The notes under the pieces were generated by a model. That model was not told the origin of the DNA and did not search any database. It was given only the letters and a program-made list of their open reading frames with translations. Shown here in pieces: positions 49,594 through 58,958 of a stretch of 64,000 nucleotides of DNA. How positions within the stretch are numbered: the stretch's first letter is position 1; every line of letters begins with the position of its first letter. A program made the translations under genes and the position numbers. The stretch is from Oscillatoria sp. SIO1A7 (GTDB lineage: Bacteria > Cyanobacteriota > Cyanobacteriia > Cyanobacteriales > Laspinemataceae): contig JAAHFN010000007.1 in the NCBI GenBank assembly GCA_010672965.1, positions 1 through 64,000 of the forward strand, written 5' to 3'.

Positions 49594-49756
49594 AGGGGAC
49601 CTTCGGGGCAGGGGAGACAGGGAGACCGGTCTCCCTGTCCCCCGGTCTCCCCTGCCTCTCCCCCCTCTCTCCCAAGGTCCCTTACCCTATCCTGCCGGAT
49701 CGATGTATTCATCGTTACTATTAAAAACATAAGTTCTGTCTGGTGGATGGATTGGC

Positions 49757-52700
49757 GTGGCTAAGGAGCGCAATATCAACTTTCAGCCTTATTTGCAATC
49801 CCTGCTTGCTTACGACATACAGGGGGATGGCCGGGTTTTTGATGTACCAACGGGGTTGGCTGGCCCGCAAGAACCTGGGTTGCATTTGGAACCGATCGCG
49901 ACAAAAGTCCCAAAAGATCGCAGTATTGAGGTCACATATGGGAAAAACGAGTTGATTCCGGTTTTGAAAGGATTGCGCAAATATGCCGCGAGTCACGTCC
50001 TCCTGGTAGGACTTCCCGGTTCCGGCAAATCTACCGTCCTCAAGCAACTGCTCTGGGAGAAGGCTCGCGAGGTAAAGGACCAAGACAAACAGGAAATTCC
50101 CGTGCTGGTGGAACTCCGCCAATATAAAACCTCGATTCTTGACTCGATAAGGGATTCTTTACAAAGGCATGGATTGTCTTTAGAAGCAAAAGAAATAGAG
50201 AAACTGCTGTTTCAGGGGCGCTTGCTAATCCTCTTCGATGCTTTGAATGAAGCGCCAACAGTAGCATATCAGGATCTAGAAGACTTTCAGCGAAAATATC
50301 GCTCCACGACACCAATGATATTTACCGGGCGGGATGCGGGGTGGAGCCCGGGGGACATTGAGAACGAGCTGGAAATGTTGCCCCCAAGCGAATCCCAGAT
50401 ACAACAGTTTGTTCGCGCCTATTTACCGGAAGTTGCTGCAGAGAAAATGCTCTTGCTGTTGGCAGAGCAAAGCCGTTCCCTTGCGGAAACGCCCTTGCTG
50501 CTGCGATCGCTCTGTTCTGTCTTTCTCGCAGAAGAAATAATTCCTCCTACTCAAGGTTTATTATGGCGAGAGTTTGCTCGGAGTTGGAGCCGAACCGCGC
50601 TAGCCCAGAAAAAAGGCGAAAGCGAAGGTAAGACAGAGCAAAAACAATGGCAAGAAAAATCGCAGAAAAAATTGCAGGAAAGTCTGGTCTGGGAAGAAAG
50701 CCTGCTCCGGCATTTGGCCTTTGTCATGCTGCGCGGCGATCGGAAAACGGAATTTTGCCTGACGATTGCCAAAGAAGAGCTAGGGGAAATTCTCAAAAAA
50801 TTTATCCTAGCTAAGGTGGAAAACTTAGAAGAAAATCCAGAAGAAACTGTAGCTGGCTGCTTGAGGCATTGGCTTGAATCAGGCTTAATGGAAGCGTCTC
50901 GGGATTGCGGGCTCCAGTTTTCGCATCCAGCTCTTCAGGAATATTATGCGGCAGAATATCTAGGGCAACAGCTTGCTAGCCAGAGCGATCGCACCCTACA
51001 ATGCGAGTATCTGAATTACTGTAAATGGACCCAAACCCTAGCTCTACTGCTAGGAATGGTGGAGCAAGAGGAGGGGGCTATCCGGCTCGTCAAATTAGCC
51101 TTAGAAGTAGATTTGGGCTTGGGTGCAAAGTTAGCAGGAGCAGTCCAGCCAAAATTCCAGCAGCAAGCGTTAAATTTAATTCTCCAATTAAAAACGCCGC
51201 AACCTATAATCGTACTCCTTTTAGAAATAACTAAATCTCCCAAGGCGATTCAACCTCTATGTCAAGCTTTAACCGATGAAGACTGGGAAATTCGCAGCTT
51301 GGCTGTAGAAGCTTTAGGGAAAATTAGCTCGGACGCCGCCGTATCTCCTTTAGCTACAGCCCTTGACTACGAAGCTGCTTACGTTCGCCGTTCTGCAGCG
51401 GATGCTTTAGGGAAAATTGGCTCCCCAAAAGCCGCATCGGTTCTAGTTGCAGCTCTAGAACATGAAGACCCTTACGTTAGGCGTTCCGCTGCCGATGCTT
51501 TAGGAGAAATGGCATACCCAAAAGCAGTAGAGCCCCTAGCTGCAGTCCTAGAGCATGAAGATTATTACGTTCGCCGTTCTGCGGCCGATGCTTTAGGGAA
51601 AATTGGCTCCCCAAAAGCTATTTCGGCTCTGGGGACAGCCCTTAACCATGCAGCCTCTTACGTTCGCCGTTCCGCAGCCGATGCTTTAAAAGAAGTTAGC
51701 TCCCAAGAAGTCCTATCGCCCCTGCTAGCAGCGGTGAAAAATGAAGATGCTTATGTGCGCAGGAAAGCAGTTGATGCTTTGGGAGAGCTTATGACCGAGG
51801 CGGCTGTATTGCCCCTAGCAGCAGCACTTAATTATGAAGATGCTTATATCCGCAGGAGTGCGACTAATGCTTTAGGTAAAATTGGTTCGGAAACAGCGGT
51901 TTCGGCCTTAGTAGCAGGTCTCGAACATGAGGATCTCTACGTTCGCAGCTCTGCGGCTAATGCTCTAGGACAAATAGGCGACGAGGCGGCTATATTGCCC
52001 TTAATGGCAGCTCTAAAAGATGATAATTCTGACGTTCGCTCTCGGGCGGCCAATGCTTTGGGAAAAATTGGCGATCGCTCGGCAGTAGATCCTTTGATAG
52101 CAGTTCTGAGCGATCGCAACGCTGACGTTCGTTGGATTGCAGCCAATGCTTTAGGAGAAATTGGCGGTAATGTAGCGGTAATAGCCTTAATAAAATCTCT
52201 GGAAGATAAGGATCCTTACGTTCGCTCTCGGGCAGCAAATGGCTTGGGAAAAATTGGCGACAATGCTGCTGTAAAACCCCTAGTAACTGCTCTCCGAGAC
52301 GAAGTTTCCAATGTCCGTTGGAGTGCTGCCAATGCTTTAGGGAAAATTGGTTCCGATGCGGCGGGAAAGGCTCTGGTAGAAACGCTCCAAGACGACGATG
52401 CTGACGTTCGCTCTCGGGCAGCTCATGCCTTGGGAAAAATTGGTACGGATGAAGAGATATCCTTTTTGGTAGCAGCACTTAAAGATGAAGTGCCCTACGT
52501 TAGAAAAAGTGCAGCGGATGCCTTGGGGGAAATTGGTTCCGATGCTGCAGTAAGGGCTCTGATTGCTGCCCTCGATCGCGAAGATTCGCTATTGCGCAAA
52601 AGTGCGATAGACGCTTTGGGCAACATTGGTACGGAAGCTGCAATCCCCCCTTTGGTCGCAGCTCTCCAAGATGAAGACCCCGAGGTGCGTTCTTGTGCTG

Positions 52701-52966
52701 CAGATATATTAGGAAAAATTAGCAATTCTTCATCTTTAAGCCCTGCTGTAGTTACTGCTTTGGCTGCAACCCTACAACAAGATAAAGACCCCGAGGTTCG
52801 CTCTTATGCTGCCAGTGCTTTGGGTCTCATTGGTACTCTCGAATCTCTGCCTTATCTTGTGGAATACCTCACGCATTCCGGCAGAATCGATTTATTTCCA
52901 GCCATTGTCAGAATTCAACAGCGCTGCGGCTATTACAATTGTGCGATCGCCAGAGAGTCTTGTTAG
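49757..52966 (+). CDS. NACHT ATPase with 17 HEAT repeats
   Basis: 1069 residues from a GTG start at 49757, with a weak ribosome site. After a short N-terminal segment ([20 protein letters not shown]), the NACHT domain has Walker [10 protein letters not shown] (85-93), Walker [13 protein letters not shown] (156-167), sensor [10 protein letters not shown] and a winged-helix/helical region ending [15 protein letters not shown]. From about residue 500 come about 17 HEAT (PBS-lyase type) repeats of 31 residues with [18 protein letters not shown] as the motif. In bacteria this fold is used in immune and regulatory STAND proteins, the repeats detecting ligand. No fused effector is seen, so it may signal through an unlinked effector or directly. 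The last segment [13 protein letters not shown] is a common cyanobacterial tail. Confidence 0.88.
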   Translation: MAKERNINFQPYLQSLLAYDIQGDGRVFDVPTGLAGPQEPGLHLEPIATKVPKDRSIEVTYGKNELIPVLKGLRKYAASHVLLVGLPGSGKSTVLKQLLWEKAREVKDQDKQEIPVLVELRQYKTSILDSIRDSLQRHGLSLEAKEIEKLLFQGRLLILFDALNEAPTVAYQDLEDFQRKYRSTTPMIFTGRDAGWSPGDIENELEMLPPSESQIQQFVRAYLPEVAAEKMLLLLAEQSRSLAETPLLLRSLCSVFLAEEIIPPTQGLLWREFARSWSRTALAQKKGESEGKTEQKQWQEKSQKKLQESLVWEESLLRHLAFVMLRGDRKTEFCLTIAKEELGEILKKFILAKVENLEENPEETVAGCLRHWLESGLMEASRDCGLQFSHPALQEYYAAEYLGQQLASQSDRTLQCEYLNYCKWTQTLALLLGMVEQEEGAIRLVKLALEVDLGLGAKLAGAVQPKFQQQALNLILQLKTPQPIIVLLLEITKSPKAIQPLCQALTDEDWEIRSLAVEALGKISSDAAVSPLATALDYEAAYVRRSAADALGKIGSPKAASVLVAALEHEDPYVRRSAADALGEMAYPKAVEPLAAVLEHEDYYVRRSAADALGKIGSPKAISALGTALNHAASYVRRSAADALKEVSSQEVLSPLLAAVKNEDAYVRRKAVDALGELMTEAAVLPLAAALNYEDAYIRRSATNALGKIGSETAVSALVAGLEHEDLYVRSSAANALGQIGDEAAILPLMAALKDDNSDVRSRAANALGKIGDRSAVDPLIAVLSDRNADVRWIAANALGEIGGNVAVIALIKSLEDKDPYVRSRAANGLGKIGDNAAVKPLVTALRDEVSNVRWSAANALGKIGSDAAGKALVETLQDDDADVRSRAAHALGKIGTDEEISFLVAALKDEVPYVRKSAADALGEIGSDAAVRALIAALDREDSLLRKSAIDALGNIGTEAAIPPLVAALQDEDPEVRSCAADILGKISNSSSLSPAVVTALAATLQQDKDPEVRSYAASALGLIGTLESLPYLVEYLTHSGRIDLFPAIVRIQQRCGYYNCAIARESC

Positions 52967-52990
52967 TTTTGAGTTTTGAGTTTTGAGTTT

Positions 52991-53096
52991 TATAGTCATT
53001 TCAATTAAGGATGAGATAGTTACGATAGCCCTTATTGTAGAGGCGATTCGCGAATCGCCCCTACATCTTGTCTCGTGTTTATTTGAAATGACTATA
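52991..53096. repeat. TATAGTCATTTCAA-shell repeat
   Basis: TATAGTCATTTCAATTAAGG to TATTTGAAATGACTATA, core GTAGAGGCGATTCGCGAATC plus GCCCCTAC. The shell is unique in the window, but the GATTCGCGAATC core also occurs at 23321-23409 and 45168-45195. Confidence 0.8.
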
Positions 53097-53204
53097 ACTT
53101 TTCAAGTTTAAGAACAGAGACGCCATAGGCTATATATTTGGATGCTGTCGTCCGCTACAAAATGACCCTGTCTTAACTCAAGCGAAGAACTCTAATTTAT
53201 TCTA

Positions 53205-53285
53205 ATATAAAATCCGGTTAATTACGCATAAATTCCGTAGGGGCACCGCCCCTACAAACTGTGACTGTTTAACCGGATTTTATAT
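53205..53285. repeat. ATATCAAATCCGG-shell repeat, copy 4
   Basis: ATATAAAATCCGGTTAATTA to TTTAACCGGATTTTATATA, core GTAGGGGCACCGCCCCTAC, 81 bp, uninterrupted. It provides the empty-site sequence GACTGTTTAACCGG for the nested MITE at 29098. Confidence 0.8.
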
Positions 53286-53341
53286 AACTCAAAACTCTCA
53301 AGCTAAGAACTCAAAACTCTCAAACTCAAAACTCAAAGCTC

Positions 53342-54694
53342 TTATTCCTTCTTAAGCTGCCAACCGGGTTTGACTACTTGACGAGAGCGGGCAATAACTA
53401 GAGAGTCGTCGGGAACATCTTCAGTTATGGTAGAGCCGGCGGCAACAGTAACGTTTTCGCCGAGGTTGACTGGAGCAACTAGGACGCTGTTGGAACCAGT
53501 TTTAGTGCCATTGCCAATTTGGGTGGGATGTTTTTTTACGCCGTCGTAGTTGGCAGTAATAGTGCCAGCGCCGATATTAACCCCATCGCCTAGAGTGGCA
53601 TCTCCCAAATAAGAAAGATGAGCCATATTAGTGCGATCGCCCACCGTTGTATTTTTTAGCTCGACAAAATTGCCAACGCGGCACTTAGAACCGACTTGGG
53701 CGCGACCGCGCAGGTGGCTGTATGGGCCTATTTGGCTGTCATCGGCTACGGTGCTATCGGAGATAACGGAATATAATACCCTGACATTATTGCCAATCTC
53801 GCTGTTTTCAATGGAGCTACCCGGACCTATCCGACTGCCCTTGCCGATTTTAGTTTTGCCCCGCAGATGAGTCTGTGGTTCTATAATTGTGTCCGGTGCA
53901 AGCTCTACAGTATCGTCAATGGTGATGCTGTCTGGGTCAATCAGGGTCACTCCAGCCTTCATCGAGCGATCCTTAATCCGAGTTTGTAAAATCTGATAAG
54001 CTGCGGCCAGTTGTTTGCGATCGTTAATCCCCAAAATTTCCTGGTAATCTTCCAGATCCACCGCCATGACTGGTTCCAGAATTTTAATCGCATCGGTCAG
54101 GTAATATTCCTGCTGGTCGTTATTTGTCTTGAGGTTTGGCAATATCTCGGCCAACTTCGGCCAATTGAAGCAATAAACCCCGGCATTAATGCGACGATTT
54201 TGCTTTTGCGCGTCGGTACAGTCTCGGTCTTCCACAATTTGGCTAACCAGACTTTCGTTGTTGCAAAATACCCGCCCGTATCCTTTTGGATCTGGCATAT
54301 GAGCGGTGAGAATTGTAGCTGCGTTACGATATTGGTTGTGAGTATCGAGTAGGAGCTTAATGGTTTCGGATCGCAACAGGGGCACGTCACCGTTTAACGC
54401 CAGCAAGTTGCCCTCGAACCCTTCTAAGTGGGGGAGTAATTGTTGAATGGCATGGCCAGTGCCTAATTGCTCCGTCTGTTCTACGAACTCCAGCTCGGAC
54501 AATGGCTCTAAGGCGGCTGAAACAAGATCGCCTCTGTAGCCAACAATGACAAATTTCCGGGTAGGCTGAATTTCACAAAGACTACCAAGCACTCGTTCTA
54601 CGAGCGATCGCCCCCCCAAGTTATGCAATACCTTGGGCAGGTCAGACTTCATGCGGGTGCCCCGTCCAGCCGCTAAAATCGCTACTGCTACCAT
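53342..54694 (-). CDS. glmU: bifunctional GlmU (GlcNAc-1-P uridyltransferase / acetyltransferase)
   Basis: A 450-residue enzyme making UDP-N-acetylglucosamine for peptidoglycan and lipopolysaccharide. The N-terminal pyrophosphorylase has [34 protein letters not shown] and LNGDVPLLR. The C-terminal left-handed beta-helix shows hexapeptide repeats ([40 protein letters not shown]) and [18 protein letters not shown] with the acetyltransferase site. Length and motifs are normal. Single gene. Confidence 0.95.
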   Translation of the reverse strand: MVAVAILAAGRGTRMKSDLPKVLHNLGGRSLVERVLGSLCEIQPTRKFVIVGYRGDLVSAALEPLSELEFVEQTEQLGTGHAIQQLLPHLEGFEGNLLALNGDVPLLRSETIKLLLDTHNQYRNAATILTAHMPDPKGYGRVFCNNESLVSQIVEDRDCTDAQKQNRRINAGVYCFNWPKLAEILPNLKTNNDQQEYYLTDAIKILEPVMAVDLEDYQEILGINDRKQLAAAYQILQTRIKDRSMKAGVTLIDPDSITIDDTVELAPDTIIEPQTHLRGKTKIGKGSRIGPGSSIENSEIGNNVRVLYSVISDSTVADDSQIGPYSHLRGRAQVGSKCRVGNFVELKNTTVGDRTNMAHLSYLGDATLGDGVNIGAGTITANYDGVKKHPTQIGNGTKTGSNSVLVAPVNLGENVTVAAGSTITEDVPDDSLVIARSRQVVKPGWQLKKE

Positions 54695-55048
54695 TTTCTC
54701 TTGAGCTGGTTTACTTGACCCGATTGTATCGCGCTTCCAGCCATACTCTGCTCCTAGGGCATTGAAATCGGCAAAATCTGCAAGCTCGTCTCTGGAGCAA
54801 GAAAAAAGAGCTAGATGTTTCCCTAGACTCTACACCCCACACCCTACACCCCCTACACCTGGTGCTGGTATCAAATATGGCCCTACACAAAACTACCATA
54901 TTTGACACCAGCACCCAGTGCCCTTGGCTAATTGCCCTATACCACTCTATTGCAGGAAATTTTAGAAAATTTTAGAAAATTGCAAAAGGAAAATTTTAGG
55001 AAATTTATAGTTGCGAGAGCGAAATCTGGCAAGGGAAAGAGCGAGGGT
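54695..55048. other. intergenic
   Basis: Contains CTACACCCC-type heptamer repeats (54824-54858) and an inverted pair GGTGCTGGTATCAAATATGG / CATATTTGACACCAGCACC around 54860-54914. No gene. Confidence 0.55.
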
Positions 55049-56128
55049 CTAACTTGTAAAGCCAAGCCGCGCTACCTCTGGCAATAGGTTCGGTACCGCA
55101 ATGCCACTCCTCCTCGGCCAGCTTTTTGCCCCCTGTCCGATGCTGATATTGTTTTCGCCAGAATGCATCCGGCGAATAAAACTGCTAAAATGCTCCACCA
55201 GTTTGGGATTGCGCCAACCTCGTTCGGTTTCTTCGGCAAGAATTTCTAGGGCTTTTTCTGGGGAGAAAGCCGCTTTATAGGGACGCTCGCTTGTTAGGGC
55301 ATCGTAGATATCAATAACTTGAAATACCTGGGCTATAAACGGAATATCTGGACCGGCCAGACCGTCGGGATAGCCAGAGCCGTCCCAGCGTTCGTGGTGA
55401 TGGCGGATAATCGGCAAAACCCCTCGCATTGTCCGTAGGGGTTTGCAGATTTGCTCGCCAATCACGACGTGCTGTTTCATTATTTCCCACTCGGAACTAT
55501 TGAGCCGACCTTTTTTGAGCAGGACGTTATCGGGAATGCCAACTTTGCCAATATCATGGAGATAGCCGCCCCACATTAAGTCTCTAATGTCGGGACGGGA
55601 CAGATTGAGATATTCCCCAAATACTTGGCTTAAATCTACGAGGCGATCGCAGTGGTTTCCTGTATTGGGATCGCGGCTTTCTATAGTACGCGCAATGGAA
55701 AAAAGGACTTTTTCCGCATGATCTAAATCCTCGTTAAGACGCTTTTGACGCACTAGGGATTTGACGCGAGCTGAAAGTTCTAAATGGTCGAAAGGTTTGG
55801 TGAGAAAGTCATCGCCTCCGCATTCAATCCCTCTAATCCGCGATCGCCTGTCATTAAGAGCAGTAATGAAAATAATCGGTATTAGGCGCGTCTGTTCTTC
55901 TTGTTTTAAACGGTGACATACCTCAAACCCATCCATCCCAGGCATCATCACGTCCAGTAAAATTAAGTCTGGATTTGCCTGTTTCACGCAATCTAGAGCT
56001 GCTGGTCCGCTATGTGCTTCTACAATATCGTAGCCTTCCACAGACAGAAGAGCTACAGCCGTCATCCGGCTAGCTGGATGGTCGTCCACTACGAGGATTT
56101 TAGAACGTTCTGAATCAATAAAGTTCAC
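55049..56128 (-). CDS. HD-GYP response regulator (c-di-GMP phosphodiesterase)
   Basis: 359 residues. Receiver domain (ILVVDDHPASRMTAVALLSV, acceptor Asp in LILLDVMMPGMDG, Lys in FLTKPFDHLEL) joined to an HD-GYP domain with HCDRLVDLSQVFG, GGYLHDIGKVGIPDNVLLKK, HHERWDGSGYPDGLAG and FQVIDIYDALTSERPYKAAF. The full HD and GYP metal and substrate motifs are present, so c-di-GMP hydrolysis is probable, controlled by phosphorylation. The partner kinase is unknown. Confidence 0.92.
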   Translation of the reverse strand: MNFIDSERSKILVVDDHPASRMTAVALLSVEGYDIVEAHSGPAALDCVKQANPDLILLDVMMPGMDGFEVCHRLKQEEQTRLIPIIFITALNDRRSRIRGIECGGDDFLTKPFDHLELSARVKSLVRQKRLNEDLDHAEKVLFSIARTIESRDPNTGNHCDRLVDLSQVFGEYLNLSRPDIRDLMWGGYLHDIGKVGIPDNVLLKKGRLNSSEWEIMKQHVVIGEQICKPLRTMRGVLPIIRHHHERWDGSGYPDGLAGPDIPFIAQVFQVIDIYDALTSERPYKAAFSPEKALEILAEETERGWRNPKLVEHFSSFIRRMHSGENNISIGQGAKSWPRRSGIAVPNLLPEVARLGFTS

Positions 56129-56165
56129 GATCGACTTCCTTTTATTTTCGACTATACAAGCTTTA

Positions 56166-57101
56166 TTATTCTGCTTTGACTTTGGTTATTTGGTTATTTT
56201 TGTTAGCAATGGAGCGATCGGCTGCCGATCGCTTTTTCCACTGGGAGGTGGGCTCCAAGGAAGACTGCTGCTGCTCTATATTGCGCCGTTGTCGAATAAC
56301 ATCAGCGCCATCGCAGAGATTGGGATCGCGATAGGGAATAGCAGCTCTTGTTTGCAAATGCTCCAGTTCTTGCTCGGAGAGTCTGAGTTCCGATCGCTTG
56401 CCCACAATGCTTTCATTTTCCCTAGCGGGCCACCAAGCTAGAGTACCGGGCGATCGCCTGCCTACAGGAGCCGTAGAACCAATCTCTAACCCTGCCGCCA
56501 TTAAAGCCGTTCTCACTGCTGCCGAACAGGAGTAAGTTGCTAAGAAACCCTTGTTTTTCAGGCAGCGAGCGACTAATGCCAAAAATTCTATCGTCCACAG
56601 TTGCGGGCAACTCGGAGGAGAAAAAGGGTCGAGAAAAATTGCATCTGCCTCAAAGCCAGCGGTAACTAAGACCTGAATGGTTTTGCGCGCATCGCCCAGG
56701 AGTAGCTCGGCGTTAATGGTTGGTATTTTTACCTGTCCGCTATTAGCTAGCTCTGCCAAAATATCCGGTACCGGTTTTGGCCAGTCCAGGTGCAGATTAT
56801 GGGCGATCGCCGAGGAAGGCACTCTTTTATCCAATTCCAATCCTACCCATTCCACCCTACAGCTCGGATTTACCGCCCATAGGGCAGCTAGAGCTGCTCC
56901 TGTATTATAGCCCAAGCCATAACAAATATCCAAGAGCCGGACTGCGGGTTGTTCCGCTTTTCCTACTAATTGCGTCGGTTCTACGAATTTCTTTTCTGCT
57001 TCCTGTCTCGCTCCATAGCGGCTGTGAAATGCTTCCCCAAATTCCGGCGAAAAGAATGTAAAAGAACCATCTGCCGTTTTTTCTAATTGAAAGTTATTCA
57101 T
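56166..57101 (-). CDS. MnmC-like SAM-dependent methyltransferase
   Basis: A 311-residue protein of the MnmC methyltransferase (DUF752) family, which finishes the mnm5 modification at tRNA U34. ADGSFTFFSPEFGEAFHSRY, YGARQEAEKKFVEPTQL, LLDICYGLGYNTGAALAALW (SAM loop) and DAIFLDPFSPPSCPQLWTIE are the conserved blocks. The C-terminal FAD oxidase domain found in enterobacterial MnmC is absent, as in other cyanobacteria; the C-terminus is a charged tail. The gene ends 37 bases upstream of the HD-GYP start on the same strand, suggesting an operon. Confidence 0.88.
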   Translation of the reverse strand: MNNFQLEKTADGSFTFFSPEFGEAFHSRYGARQEAEKKFVEPTQLVGKAEQPAVRLLDICYGLGYNTGAALAALWAVNPSCRVEWVGLELDKRVPSSAIAHNLHLDWPKPVPDILAELANSGQVKIPTINAELLLGDARKTIQVLVTAGFEADAIFLDPFSPPSCPQLWTIEFLALVARCLKNKGFLATYSCSAAVRTALMAAGLEIGSTAPVGRRSPGTLAWWPARENESIVGKRSELRLSEQELEHLQTRAAIPYRDPNLCDGADVIRQRRNIEQQQSSLEPTSQWKKRSAADRSIANKNNQITKVKAE

Positions 57102-57669
57102 TTGTCAGCGATATACCTTCCATCGGTCAGCACTCAGCAATAAGCGTTATGCGATTTTTTAGTTAGTAGGGAGCTAAAAGCTGCATCTTGCAAGCCTTAC
57201 GCTACATATAGGGTCGCTCATAGCTTCTAGCTTAGGGACATCTCAACAAAGCGATTCTCCTACAGAGACCCTCAAAGATACCGAGCGATCGCTCTCGCTG
57301 TTCTTTACGCCGCTTTGGCCGTAAGAGAGACTAGGTAATTATACAAACTTCAAATGCTTCCGATTGCTCTATCGCTTCAGAATAGCCAAGCATTATTGCT
57401 CTTATCCGATCTATCCCCAATATTTTTCCCTAATCGCCCCTAGATTCAGAACCTCTCAAATTTTCACTCTCAAATTTTAAGCATTAAATTTTAAGCATTA
57501 AATTTTAAACCTTAAATTTTAAACTTCAAAACTTAAGCCTTATCCGATCCTGCAAATAATCATCGAGCTGCTCGATCGCGGCTATAGTGGTAAATTAAAG
57601 CAGCTATCTCTTCGACTTACCCTTTGTCTGACCCTGTAAATCTTCATCGAGCTACTGGCGGCGATCGAC
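57102..57669. other. intergenic, no gene recognised
   Basis: Heptamer-like AAATTTTAAGCATTA repeats at 57470-57530. A fragment (CCTGCAAATAATCATCGAGC) repeats at 57550-57569 and again at 57690-57709 inside the Nudix 3' end, so the Nudix 3' terminus has been duplicated into this spacer. Confidence 0.55.
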
Positions 57670-58122
57670 TTAAGCCAGAGTTATCTGACCCTGCAAATAA
57701 TCATCGAGCTGCTCGCGGTGATCGTGGGAAAGTAAAGCAGGTATTTCTTCGACTTTAAATGCGCGCACCTCTGTAATTTCCAAAGTATCTATAATTTGCA
57801 TTTTTCCTTCCACTTTGGCTTCAACGACGACGCAAATCGAATGTAATCTAGGGTCGCGATCGGGTGAGGAATATACTCCAACTAAGCGACCTATTTCCAG
57901 CAAATCCAGTCCTGTTTCTTCTAGCAATTCCCGCCGCACGGAGGTGGAAATATCCTCGCCCCAATCCACCATGCCCCCCGGCAGGGCCCATTCATTGTTG
58001 TCCCGGCGTCGAACCAGAACAATGGTGCCATCGGGCAAAATTGGGATGATACTGGTGCCGGTGACAGGATGGCGCAACAGCATCCCAAGCACCGTTTTGC
58101 CAACGTGCCATAACTGACGCAT
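57670..58122 (-). CDS. Nudix hydrolase
   Basis: From ATG 58122, 150 residues (the longer frame to 58251 has repeat-like codons). The Nudix box GGMVDWGEDISTSVRRELLE and EETGLDL follows the G-x5-E-x7-REUxEExGU pattern. IIPILPDGTIVLVRRRDNNE precedes it. It hydrolyses a nucleoside diphosphate linked to another group; the substrate is not predictable. The C-terminal end (DDYLQGQITLA) is partly repeated just downstream (57550-57660), suggesting local duplication. Confidence 0.85.
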   Translation of the reverse strand: MRQLWHVGKTVLGMLLRHPVTGTSIIPILPDGTIVLVRRRDNNEWALPGGMVDWGEDISTSVRRELLEETGLDLLEIGRLVGVYSSPDRDPRLHSICVVVEAKVEGKMQIIDTLEITEVRAFKVEEIPALLSHDHREQLDDYLQGQITLA

Positions 58123-58958
58123 AAATGAAAAAAACGAAAAAAATTTTAGCAAAGCCTTGGATTTTAGGGAGGGTTTTTGATGGCGGGTCAATTTCAGAGC
58201 AAGCGATCTCGTCCAAAGTCCGCTTGCCCAGCTTGTCTCCAATACCAGCAAAACTCCCGTGCAGCTTTGGGCTACAGGAGATAAGCCGTTATTTTAGATA
58301 CATTTTTCCCAATCGTACCATGAATGTCAATTGCAGATTATGGGCGATCTGGCTTATCTGCTCTTCGGCGCGCCCTGCCACCTACCTCCTCTACTTCTTC
58401 CCCCTTCAGGACTTACGAAAATAGTAGGATCGATAACTACATCTAGGGTCTGGTGCCCAGTCTGCACCGCAGTGCGCACCCTACAAATAGACTCCTCTCC
58501 GGCGCGCCCCGCCACCTTGTCCCCCTTGTCCCCCTTGTCCCCCTTGTCCCCTTGTCCCCCGCTCTCCCGGTCCCCATATACCCCCGATCTCCCCTCGCCC
58601 AATGCCCATAGTTAGGGTTTGGGTGTGGGAAGAAAGCAGAAAACGGTTATCCTGAAAATAATTCCTTGTTGCCAAGGCTCCTAAGAAAGCGGTCAGCTCT
58701 CAGCTCTGAGCAGTCAGCTCAAGGCTAAAGGCTGAAAGCTTATGCGCAGCCTGCGTTCGCCCATAAGCTTATTGCCGATCGCTTTTTTGCCCCTCTATAG
58801 GGCTAGTTGGTGAGGCAGCATGACAATTGCACGAACCATTAGACAAACCTACTGAAAGGCGAACTCCTTGCTTTAGCAGAAGCCGAATATCTTAGCAGTA
58901 GATATACGGGCAAACATTCGCCATTTCTGAGGTGGGTATTTATAGAGATAAAACAGAG
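58123..58958. other. intergenic, short tandem repeats
   Basis: Contains a single AGGACTTACG end (58408), a CCCCTTGTCCCCCTTGTCC tandem tract (58518-58557) and further repeats to 58760. No convincing gene; the frames at 58125-58615 cross the repeats. Confidence 0.6.

Larger units (their letters stand above)
52967..53341. other. intergenic with two repeats
   Basis: Contains palindromic repeats 52991-53096 and 53205-53285 and CAAAACTC short repeats up to the glmU stop. No gene. Confidence 0.65.

Noticed and set aside
58354-58675. Minus-strand ORFs of 64-82 codons
   Set aside because: They are translations of the CCCCTTGTCC tandem tract (Gly-Asp-Lys repeats).
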